Of a stretch of DNA of 15,916 nt, positions 6,662 through 13,222 are shown piece by piece (position 1 is the stretch's first letter; each line of letters starts with the position of its first letter). The position numbers and the translations under genes are program-made. The notes under the pieces are model-generated. The model was not told where the DNA came from. It saw only the letters and a list, made by a program, of their open reading frames with translations, and did no database searches. Source of the DNA: an uncultured Opitutales bacterium (GTDB lineage: Bacteria; Verrucomicrobiota; Verrucomicrobiia; Opitutales; Intestinicryptomonadaceae). The stretch covers positions 1-15,916 of the forward strand of contig URYY01000035.1 in NCBI GenBank assembly GCA_900552245.1. Reading direction: 5' to 3'.

Positions 6662-7259
6662 TACGTCTTAGGTTCTTGCCCAGTTGCCCCGCAGGGTGGC
6701 GTATGGCAAAATCCTCCTTCTTAAAGCCGCGCGCGCTCATTAGGGCGCAGGCTATTGCATCTCCCATGGCAAGTGCGAGCGTAGAGGAGCTTGTCGGGAC
6801 AAGCCCCAAGGGATCGCCCTCGCAGGCTACGCTAGCGTCTATAACTACGTCCGCAAGTCTAGCCATGGGTGAGTCCACATTGCCAACTATAACTATGAGC
6901 TTTGAATTAAATTTCTTTAAAACAGGCATTACGCGCATGCACTCCAATGTGGCTCCGCTTTTTGAAATCAGTATGGTCGGATCGCCCGGCTCGTATATTC
7001 CGAGGTCTCCGTGCACGGCTTCGGCCGCGTGCATAAATACGGCGGGAGTTCCGGTGCTTGAAAATGTAGCCGCGAGCTTTTGCCCCACAAGGCCGGATTT
7101 TCCCACTCCACAAATCATGAGCTTGCCCTTGTGCTTTAGTATTATTTCAACCGCGTCTTCAAAATTTTTATCGAGTCTTTGCACTGCCGAATTTAAAGCT
7201 TCGGCTTCGCATAGCATCAGGTGCCTTGCGGCTTGCATGTACTGTTTGCTCTTATCCAT
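6654..7259 (-). CDS. kdsD: D-arabinose-5-phosphate isomerase, SIS catalytic domain (KdsD/KpsF type) without fused CBS domains
   Basis: KdsD converts D-ribulose 5-phosphate to D-arabinose 5-phosphate, the first committed step of Kdo synthesis in the cytosol. This 201-residue protein is the SIS domain: GVGKSGLVGQKLAATFSSTG (51-70), EAVHGDLG (80-87), ISKSGATLE (98-106), EGDPLGLVPTSSST (147-160), LAMGDAIA (163-170) and HPAGQLG (188-194). The four E. coli KdsD active-site residues (Lys59, Glu111, Glu152, His193) map with a constant offset of five to Lys54, Glu106, Glu147 and His188, so catalysis should be intact. Normal KdsD has about 325 residues; this one stops right after LGKNLRR, where the CBS module continues in another frame. 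SIS-only isomerases exist in some bacteria. The ATG at 7259 lies 1 nt after the kdsB stop, indicating tight coupling. Confidence 0.93.
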   Translation of the reverse strand: MDKSKQYMQAARHLMLCEAEALNSAVQRLDKNFEDAVEIILKHKGKLMICGVGKSGLVGQKLAATFSSTGTPAVFMHAAEAVHGDLGIYEPGDPTILISKSGATLECMRVMPVLKKFNSKLIVIVGNVDSPMARLADVVIDASVACEGDPLGLVPTSSSTLALAMGDAIACALMSARGFKKEDFAIRHPAGQLGKNLRRNA

Positions 7260-7260
7260 C

Positions 7261-8322
7261 TTAGTGCTTCTTTAAAAGTTCCTCGGCGTGCGCAAGGTCT
7301 TCGGGGGTGTCTATGCCAACAACCTTGTAGTCGCTCTCAACAAGTGCAATTTTTATTCCGGCGTCGACAAATCTTAGCTGTTCAAGGCTCTCGCAGAGTT
7401 CGAGCCGGCTTCTAGTAAGTTTTGAATATTGCTCTAGAGCTTGCTGGGTATAGCCGTAAATGCCTATGTGCTTTAGATACTTAGTTTTCTCAAGCCATTC
7501 GGCCTCGCTCTTTGCACCGCGCACATAGGGCAGGGGGGAGCGGCTAAAGTAGATTACTTCACCGCTTGAATTAGTTAGAACTTTTACGTTGTTTGGGTTA
7601 AAGAGTTCCTCCGTATCGCAAATGGGCGTTGCGGCTGTGGCTACTTGGCAGCCCGTCTTTTCGTGCAATTCAAATATGGAGTCTATTAGAGTCGGCGGAA
7701 TGAAGGGTTCGTCGCCCTGGACGTTTACTATAAACTTTGCGTCAATTTTAGGCATAGCCTCAACTATGCGCTCCGTGCCGTTTTGGCAGGTGGGGCTTGT
7801 GAGTATGCAGTTTGCGCCTATTGATGTTGCAAAGTCTTCAATTTCTTTTGAGTCTGTCAATATGAAGGCCTTTTGGGCTTTTTTTGACGATGCGCACTTT
7901 TCGTAAACTCTCTCCAAAACGCGCTTGCCACCCAGCATTGCGAGGGGCTTTCCGGGAAAGCGCGTCGAGGACATTCTCGCAGGGATTGCTATCGCCGTCA
8001 GTAGCATTGCCGTTTTAAAAATCAGGTTTTGCCCCTTAGTCTCATCAACTTTGTTCCAAAAATCGTTGTACTCGTCCATGCCATTAGCGGGCTTATATAT
8101 GTGTATAAAGTAGAATAGAACCGCTGCCAGAATCATCAAGACAAGTCCGAAAATCCTGAAGAACATCTTGTACTTTCTAAGAGATACGCCCCACATATTC
8201 CAAGACGAGCGCGAGTAGGAGTCTTCGTAGGAATCGCTACTTCTTATTAAGAAAGCTATGCCGAAACTTGCGGGTACAACCCAAATGGCAATTTGCAATA
8301 TTGACAGAATTATGTCCTTCAT
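7261..8322 (-). CDS. kdsB: CMP-Kdo synthetase (KdsB) with an extra N-terminal two-helix membrane segment
   Basis: KdsB activates Kdo with CTP for lipopolysaccharide core assembly. The catalytic part is residues 106-353 (248 residues, the usual full length). It contains IAIPARMSSTRFPGKPLAML (111-130), a GANCILTSPTCQNGTERI region, NVQGDEPFI, the SRSPLPYVRG segment, GIYGY, LELCESLEQLR and VVGIDTPEDL. Residues 1-105 are foreign to the family: a helix at about 5-26, a polar Ser/Tyr-rich loop, a second helix at about 54-76, and a charged linker. No stop separates the two parts. The internal ATG at 8007 has no Shine-Dalgarno sequence at useful distance, so a membrane-anchored fusion is the simplest reading, though internal initiation giving ordinary soluble KdsB cannot be excluded. 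It is the first gene of the six-gene leftward unit; its own start also lacks a clear ribosome-binding site. Confidence 0.9.
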   Translation of the reverse strand: MKDIILSILQIAIWVVPASFGIAFLIRSSDSYEDSYSRSSWNMWGVSLRKYKMFFRIFGLVLMILAAVLFYFIHIYKPANGMDEYNDFWNKVDETKGQNLIFKTAMLLTAIAIPARMSSTRFPGKPLAMLGGKRVLERVYEKCASSKKAQKAFILTDSKEIEDFATSIGANCILTSPTCQNGTERIVEAMPKIDAKFIVNVQGDEPFIPPTLIDSIFELHEKTGCQVATAATPICDTEELFNPNNVKVLTNSSGEVIYFSRSPLPYVRGAKSEAEWLEKTKYLKHIGIYGYTQQALEQYSKLTRSRLELCESLEQLRFVDAGIKIALVESDYKVVGIDTPEDLAHAEELLKKH

Positions 8323-8401
8323 TTTAAAGATATGAGAAAAATATAGTAAAACTTAAATTCTTAAGCACACAACTATCTATATTCACTTGGCTTATTCGTC
8401 A

Positions 8402-9091
8402 ATGTTTTTACTTTCCAGAAGCTGTTTTTTGGCCGACAAAAATATGGCGGCAGATTTTCTGATGCTAAAGCTAAGCTGCCGTTTTTCGGAGCCCTTTTTG
8501 CGCATCTACGATTGGGCTGAGCGCTCGGCAACTTGCGGATATTCGCAAAGCGTTGGCGATTTTTCGCGCGAAAGCCTGTGTGGCCTGGATAAACTCGTGA
8601 GAAGGCCCGTTGGCGGCGGCCTTGTAATACACGAGCTTTGCGATATAACTTACGCACTGTCAGTTCCCGCAAATCACGAATTTTTTCTGACGCGCCCGTT
8701 GCTAAGCTATGCGCTTTTGCACAAAACTATAGCTCTTTGCCTTGCGGATTTTGACTGCCACTGCTCTTTGAATGTGTCGGATTCTCCGCGCGCAAAAACA
8801 GAGCCAGCGCAGTGCTTCAAGTATCCGAGCGCGAATGATTTGATGCTTGGCGGGGGTATCCAAAAATTAGCGGGGGCAGCCCAGCGCAGAACTCGAGATG
8901 GGCTTTTGGTTCAGGGCAGCATAAAACTGCCCTCTGCAATATCCGACAAAAAGCAGGAAGTGGAGGCTAAACTATCGCTTGGCCTTTCGGAAATGCTAAA
9001 TTCCGATTTTAAGCTTGCCGATTTTTCTGATTACATAGGCAAACACGAACTTGCAGAGGCGGCCGAGGGCTTTCCTTTTATATATATTTAG
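8402..9091 (+). CDS. Lipoate-protein ligase / octanoyltransferase family protein (LplA/LipM-like)
   Basis: A 229-residue cytosolic enzyme of the biotin/lipoate ligase fold, expected to attach lipoate or octanoate to E2 or GcvH proteins. Visible marks are the substrate-pocket motif RRPVGGGLVIH (67-77), DITYAL (81-86), the CFKYPSANDLMLGG segment (138-151) and KLAGAAQRRTRDGLLVQGSI (155-174) with the conserved Lys155. Cys138 falls where LipM octanoyltransferases carry their catalytic Cys, so ligase versus transferase is open. There is no accessory C-terminal domain, unlike the roughly 338-residue E. coli LplA. I choose the ATG at 8402 because related proteins begin near the N-terminal Met-Ala-x-Asp segment (residues 15-18); a TTG at 8387 is in frame. 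No Shine-Dalgarno sequence is seen. A TATATT at 8378-8383 is a possible -10. It diverges from kdsB with 79 bp between the starts. Confidence 0.85.
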   Translation: MFLLSRSCFLADKNMAADFLMLKLSCRFSEPFLRIYDWAERSATCGYSQSVGDFSRESLCGLDKLVRRPVGGGLVIHELCDITYALSVPANHEFFLTRPLLSYALLHKTIALCLADFDCHCSLNVSDSPRAKTEPAQCFKYPSANDLMLGGGIQKLAGAAQRRTRDGLLVQGSIKLPSAISDKKQEVEAKLSLGLSEMLNSDFKLADFSDYIGKHELAEAAEGFPFIYI

Positions 9092-9098
9092 GCAAAAA

Positions 9099-9126
9099 AA
9101 ATGGGGGCGATTTATTGCCTCCATTT
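9099..9126. terminator. Bidirectional rho-independent terminator between convergent genes
   Basis: A 10-bp stem (9099-9108 with 9117-9126, one G-T pair) encloses the loop GATTTATT. An A8 run precedes it on the left and a T-rich run follows on the right, so each strand has a T tract after the hairpin. It lies between the stops of the ligase gene (9091) and the leftward antiporter (9145), as expected for shared termination. Confidence 0.8.
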
Positions 9127-9144
9127 CTTTTACACCGCCAATTT

Positions 9145-10680
9145 CTAACTTTTTTCTACCGTGTAGCTTTCTATATTGTACTTTTTATAGATTTTTTCCA
9201 GAGCGTCTGCATTGTCGGAAATAAGCAGGAGCTTGTCTCCGGCTTGCAGGCTGGTATTGCCTTGCGGGACAAAGAAGTTGCCGCCTCTTTTTACCATTAC
9301 AACCAATGTGTTCTCGGGCAGCTTCATTTCCATTAGCATTGAGCCGTTTTCAAGCATTTCAGGAACAACGACAATTTCAGACATGGTTGATTTTATGTCT
9401 TCCGACAGCTCTACTCCAAATTCGGTTCCGTCCAAGCCGGAGTCTTGTATTAGCCCCAGCTTCTTTGCCGCATAGGCAACAGTGCTACCCTGGAATATAA
9501 AAGATAGGATAGTTATAAAGAAGACTATATTAAAAATTATGTGCGACTTCTCTATTCCGTCAATTAGCGGGTAAGTTGCAAATATAACTGGAACTGCACC
9601 CTTTAGCCCCACCCAGCAGATATATAGCTTTTCCTTAAAGCGCATTTTAAAGGGAAGCAGGCAGAGCAATACGCTCAAGGGCCTGCCAAGCAACATCAAA
9701 AACGCCGCTATTGCAACCGCTATCCACATTATATCCAAGAGCTGGTGCGGCTCAACCAAAAGGCCCAACGTAAGGAACATCACAATCTGCCAAAGCCATG
9801 TGAAGCCGTCGAAGAAAGTTGTTATCGAGTGCTTGTGGACTATTTTTGCGTTTCCTACAATCAAGCCCGCCACGTAAACTGCCAAGTAGCCGTTGCCGTT
9901 TAGTTTGTCGGTCACAGAAAAGCAGAATGTCACTAGCGAGAGCAGCAGGATTGAGTAAAATGACGTGTTTTCTATATTTATTTTATTTATGATAAACACT
10001 GCTATTTTTCCAAAAGCAAAACCAAGCGCTCCGCCCAAGACCATCTGCACGCAGAATTGAGAAAAGGCCGAGGAAAAGTCGCTGCTGCTCTGTTGTATTA
10101 TAGAAATGCAGATTATTGTAAGCACGTAGGCCATGGGGTCGTTTGAACCGCTTTCCAATTCCAGCGTGGAGCGCAGGCGCTTGTCTATGTGTAGCCCCCT
10201 CGAACGCAGCAGGGAGAACACCGTGGCAGAATCTGTTGAGGCCATTACGGACGCAAGTAGCATAGATTCCGGAAAAGTGAATGCCCTGTGCCCTCCGAGT
10301 ATGACACTTGTAAGAAACCATATAAAGCTTCCCGTAAGTAGCGCCGTAAATAAGACTCCCAGCGTCGATAGCACTATTCCTTGCCCGAGCACGGGCCGTA
10401 TGGAGGAATACTTTGTGTCCATACCGCCGGAGAACAAGATTATACTCAGCGCTATAACGCCTATAAACTGCGCCGTCTGAGGGTTTGAGAATTTTATGCC
10501 AAGCCCGTCGCTGCCCATGAGCATTCCAACTCCCATAAAAAGCAGCAAGACCGGCAGACCTATCTTGTATCCCGCCTTGCCCGCCAATATGCTCAAAAAC
10601 AGCAGTATCGACGCCACCATCAATACATTTTCGGACGTCACCAGAAAATCCGAGAAACTTTCCAATATCGCAAAAATCAT
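9145..10680 (-). CDS. nhaP2: Potassium/proton antiporter, CPA1 family, with C-terminal RCK_C/TrkA-C domain
   Basis: A 511-residue inner-membrane antiporter that would expel K+ (or Na+) in exchange for H+. About 12-13 helices span roughly 17-410. The transport core shows ASTDSATVFSLLRSRGL (147-163) and LELESGSNDPMA (173-184), with the ion-binding Asp181. Residues about 430-500 form a TrkA-C (RCK_C) domain, with LPENTLVVMVKRGG and LQAGDKLLLIS, a cytosolic regulatory module typical of the E. coli NhaP2/CvrA group. At 511 residues it is shorter than E. coli NhaP2 (about 578), which has further C-terminal sequence. The ATG at 10680 is preceded by GGAAAG. It lies 19 nt downstream of queA and is probably co-transcribed with it; it ends at the bidirectional terminator. 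Confidence 0.92.
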   Translation of the reverse strand: MIFAILESFSDFLVTSENVLMVASILLFLSILAGKAGYKIGLPVLLLFMGVGMLMGSDGLGIKFSNPQTAQFIGVIALSIILFSGGMDTKYSSIRPVLGQGIVLSTLGVLFTALLTGSFIWFLTSVILGGHRAFTFPESMLLASVMASTDSATVFSLLRSRGLHIDKRLRSTLELESGSNDPMAYVLTIICISIIQQSSSDFSSAFSQFCVQMVLGGALGFAFGKIAVFIINKINIENTSFYSILLLSLVTFCFSVTDKLNGNGYLAVYVAGLIVGNAKIVHKHSITTFFDGFTWLWQIVMFLTLGLLVEPHQLLDIMWIAVAIAAFLMLLGRPLSVLLCLLPFKMRFKEKLYICWVGLKGAVPVIFATYPLIDGIEKSHIIFNIVFFITILSFIFQGSTVAYAAKKLGLIQDSGLDGTEFGVELSEDIKSTMSEIVVVPEMLENGSMLMEMKLPENTLVVMVKRGGNFFVPQGNTSLQAGDKLLLISDNADALEKIYKKYNIESYTVEKS

Positions 10681-10699
10681 AGTTTAGCTTTCCGAAATT

Positions 10700-11773
10700 T
10701 TACAGTATTAGCATCGCATCCCCATAAGAGAAGAAGCGATAATTTTGTCTTATAGCCTCCGAGTAAATTTGCTCTAGAATTTCGACACCATTTTCCCGCC
10801 CAGGTGCCAAAAAAGCTCCGACTAGGCACATCAATGTTGAGCGAGGCAAGTGGAAATTTGTTATCAGAGCGTCCGCCGAAATTATCTTTTGCGGCGGATA
10901 TATAAATAGGGACGCGCTGCCCACATAGCTTTCCGACTCATTTAAATGCGGATTTTTTCGCATAAAATCTTCCGAGGCTCTGAGGGAAGTCGTGCCCACG
11001 CAGAGGATTTTATCATTCGGATTTCTCAGCGCCTCTATAGTCTGGGCCGGGATTTCGTAGAGCTCGCTATGCATCTTGTGCTCTTCAACAAGGTCTGTCT
11101 TTATTGGTTGAAAGGTCCCAAGGCCAACATGCAGTGTCAATTCGTGGAATATGTGGCCCTTTTTAGCAAGTTTTGAATCAAGCTCTTTTGTGAAGTGAAG
11201 CCCCGCCGTAGGGGCCGCAGCGGCCACCCTCTTGGACGGGTTTGCGTACACAGTCTCGTAACTGAGATTATCACGCTGCCTATCGTAATCCGGGCTCTTT
11301 TGGTCTCTTTGTATGTAGGGCGGCAGCGGAACTGCACCTATGCTTTCGCTTAGTGCAATTACGCTATCAAACTTATTTTCAACAAATTCGACAATAGCTT
11401 GCCCATCGTCAAACTTTTCTAAGACCTTTGCCTTAAAAAATCCCTCCTTTAAGAAAGTAGCTCCAAGCGGCAGCCTTTTGCCCGGGCGCAGCATAACCCG
11501 CCATTTAGCTCCGTCGACGGGCGTCAGCAATAGGCATTCAACTTCAGCTCCCGATTCTTTCTTTGCAAAAATCCTAGCTTTTAGCACTGCGGCGTTATTC
11601 CTTATTATGTGGAATTTTTCCGGCAAAATGTCCGCCAAATCGGAGAATTTGCAGTGTGCTATGCTGGCGTCTTTCCTATTAAAGACAAGCAATCTAGATT
11701 GGTCGCGCCTTTCGCACGGAAATTGCGCAATCTGAGATTTCGGCAAATTGTAATCTAAAGAGTCCGTATCCAT
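10700..11773 (-). CDS. queA: S-adenosylmethionine:tRNA ribosyltransferase-isomerase QueA
   Basis: QueA transfers the ribose of SAM to preQ1 in tRNA to make epoxyqueuosine. The 357-residue protein has the family layout: FDYDLP-like LDYNLP (6-11), RDQSRLLVF (23-31), RPGKRLPLG (97-104), GAVPLPPYI (146-154), YETVYA (172-177), PTAGLHFT (188-195), HVGLGTFQPI (215-224), KMHSE (233-237), VGTTSLRA (259-266), SLFIYPPQ (288-295), TNFHLPRSTLMCLVGAF (305-321) and RFFSYGDAML (346-355). The usual NNTR/KV motif reads NNAAV at 59-63, an unusual change. The ATG at 11773 lacks a Shine-Dalgarno sequence; a TATCGT five bases before it could be a -10, which would give an almost leaderless mRNA. The antiporter gene follows after 19 nt. 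Confidence 0.97.
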   Translation of the reverse strand: MDTDSLDYNLPKSQIAQFPCERRDQSRLLVFNRKDASIAHCKFSDLADILPEKFHIIRNNAAVLKARIFAKKESGAEVECLLLTPVDGAKWRVMLRPGKRLPLGATFLKEGFFKAKVLEKFDDGQAIVEFVENKFDSVIALSESIGAVPLPPYIQRDQKSPDYDRQRDNLSYETVYANPSKRVAAAAPTAGLHFTKELDSKLAKKGHIFHELTLHVGLGTFQPIKTDLVEEHKMHSELYEIPAQTIEALRNPNDKILCVGTTSLRASEDFMRKNPHLNESESYVGSASLFIYPPQKIISADALITNFHLPRSTLMCLVGAFLAPGRENGVEILEQIYSEAIRQNYRFFSYGDAMLIL

Positions 11774-11783
11774 TTTTTACGAT

Positions 11784-11813
11784 ACAAAACCCGCTATGTT
11801 TCACAAAAACCCG
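11784..11813. repeat. Pair of direct repeats ACAAAA(A)CCCG upstream of queA, 20 bp apart
   Basis: ACAAAACCCG at 11784-11793 and ACAAAAACCCG at 11803-11813 repeat on the plus strand, with their CCCG cores exactly 20 bp (about two helical turns) apart. They lie 11-40 bp before the queA start. A TTGACC (minus strand, 11818-11823), a good -35 candidate without a clear matching -10, borders them. The array could be an operator. The 83-bp gap shows no riboswitch fold that I can defend. Confidence 0.45.
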
Positions 11814-11856
11814 ATTAGGTCAACACCTTAGCTTGTCGCAATAGCAATAAATTTCC

Positions 11857-12387
11857 CTACTGCAAGCCCAAGAAGCTCCTTATGCGCTCTGCAATGTTTC
11901 TAACTTCCTGCTCGCTGCGCTGTGGCTTCTGCTCGTCCTCCCAGAGTTGCGGATCTTCCGTGTCAAGGCCTATGTTTCGGCGCAAGACGTATGCGACCGA
12001 ATTTACGGCATCTCTCATAGGAACATCTCCAGAGTCATTAAAAATTATATCCGCCTGGTGCAAATAGTGGTCCGCCTGCGGAAGAACCGTACTAGGAATA
12101 TTCACAAGCGCTTTCATCTCCGGAAATGAGTCGATGAAGGCGGACTTTGTAAGCTTCTGCGAAAGTTTTTTTGCAAGGTCTGTCTTTGCATCGCTTGGCG
12201 TGTCAAATATAAGCGTTATAGATATGTACTTAAAGGGGCTTGAGTCTCCTGCAACTGCAATTTTGCAAAGCCCGTCTATCATGCTTTCGCTTCCGCCGCC
12301 TGTGTAGCAGAAGTCGAAGAAAGCCACGAACTTTTCGTTTTCAATTACGTTTTTTAATTCGCTTACATTATCTGCGGGGGTATCCAT
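11857..12387 (-). CDS. Hypothetical cytosolic protein, 176 residues
   Basis: I do not recognise this protein. It has no signal peptide or membrane helix. The N-terminal half contains hydrophobic strands and a Gly/Ser turn (VAFFDFCYTGGGSESM, 21-36; YISITLIFD, 54-62), the middle has LPQADHYLHQADIIFNDSG (102-120), and the C-terminus is a charged helix ending IAERIRSFLGLQ. The alternating strand-helix pattern suggests a compact alpha/beta fold. It starts 16 nt after the upstream exported-protein gene, so it may belong to that cluster. A perfect TATAAT (minus strand, 12393-12398) ends five bases before its ATG, which could give a separate near-leaderless transcript, although no good -35 is seen. 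It is followed by the 83-bp gap before queA. Coding is supported by an uninterrupted frame, codon usage like its neighbours and tight packing. Confidence 0.72.
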   Translation of the reverse strand: MDTPADNVSELKNVIENEKFVAFFDFCYTGGGSESMIDGLCKIAVAGDSSPFKYISITLIFDTPSDAKTDLAKKLSQKLTKSAFIDSFPEMKALVNIPSTVLPQADHYLHQADIIFNDSGDVPMRDAVNSVAYVLRRNIGLDTEDPQLWEDEQKPQRSEQEVRNIAERIRSFLGLQ

Positions 12388-12403
12388 ATTCTATTATATC
12401 GCC

Positions 12404-13219
12404 TTATTTTTCGCTTTGTTTTTGTATTTTTTTCTGGGCTTCCATTTTTGCCATATCTTCCGGCGTGAGCAACATCAGCAGCTTTGACTTTTCTATCTCT
12501 ATCAAATACGAGGTTCCCCCCTTTAGCCCGTATTTTGTAAAGAGCTCCTGCTCGCTCTGCTTAAGCGCTTTTTCAAGTTCGGCAATCTTTTCCGATATTT
12601 CCGAGACTTCCTTTAAATTTGAATTGTTGTCTAGGCGCTTTCTAAGTTGGGCAAGCTCGCTTCTGTACGTCAGAGAGTCTCTCAGTACTTTTTGAAATTG
12701 CGTATTCTCGCTAAAGCCGTCTATGGAGGTTTTGCGCATGTAGTGGGCGCCGTCCTTGCTAACAATGTCTAGAGGATTTATTTTCTCGCCGCTTTTAAAC
12801 TGGAATTGCGAAAATTCCTCTTTTGAAATTGGTATGCATATGTTAGTTTTCAAAAACATAAGCATGTAATTGCGCTTGCTTGAAAAGTTGTAGCCGCGCT
12901 GCATAGTTTTATCGTTAATGTCAAATTCGTCTTGGAACTGCTTCAGTTGGCGCTCGAGATTTGTCTTGGCCACGGGGTCGCTCTCCTTGCCGATTTTATC
13001 TATCAAATCAAGAATCGCTGCGTTTGTGTTTTTCATAATCAGAGTGTTTCTCTGAAACTCCTCGTACTTGGGGTAGTTGTCAAAATTGAAAACTACCATG
13101 TAGCTTTTGTCTCCGAATTTAACGATGTCGCCCAGGGCGAGTTCCGGAGATTTTGCAGTTTGTGCGCCCAGAGTGCAGGCCGCAGCAAAAATTGAAAAGA
13201 GGTATTTTAAAGCTTTCAT
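12404..13219 (-). CDS. Exported coiled-coil protein of unknown function, 271 residues
   Basis: Not recognised. A Sec signal peptide is clear: basic MKALK, a hydrophobic core to about residue 17, then LGAQ (17-20) as a likely signal peptidase I site after Ala19. AAAC (12-15) is a weaker lipobox alternative, so a lipoprotein cannot be excluded. The mature part is charged, with long helical, Lys/Glu/Gln-rich stretches at about 52-105 and 175-230 whose heptad-like spacing suggests coiled coils. Two short beta-like segments lie between (RNYMLMFLKTNICIPISKEE, 116-135, and KINPLDIVSKDGAHYMRKT). It is likely a periplasmic or envelope structural or partner protein. It starts 3 nt after the stop of the next exported-protein gene and precedes the 176-residue gene by 16 nt, so the three form one leftward unit. 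No Shine-Dalgarno sequence is visible. Confidence 0.75.
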   Translation of the reverse strand: MKALKYLFSIFAAACTLGAQTAKSPELALGDIVKFGDKSYMVVFNFDNYPKYEEFQRNTLIMKNTNAAILDLIDKIGKESDPVAKTNLERQLKQFQDEFDINDKTMQRGYNFSSKRNYMLMFLKTNICIPISKEEFSQFQFKSGEKINPLDIVSKDGAHYMRKTSIDGFSENTQFQKVLRDSLTYRSELAQLRKRLDNNSNLKEVSEISEKIAELEKALKQSEQELFTKYGLKGGTSYLIEIEKSKLLMLLTPEDMAKMEAQKKIQKQSEK

Positions 13220-13222
13220 TTT

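Noticed and set aside
6676..7275. 199-codon plus-strand ORF opposite the SIS domain gene
   Set aside because: It is antisense to a gene with intact catalytic motifs, has no recognisable domain or ribosome-binding site, and looks like a by-product of codon bias on the other strand.
8323..8401. Divergent promoters between kdsB and the ligase gene
   Set aside because: Several -10-like hexamers exist (TATATT, TACTAT) but none is paired with a good -35 at 16-18 bp, so no separate feature is claimed.
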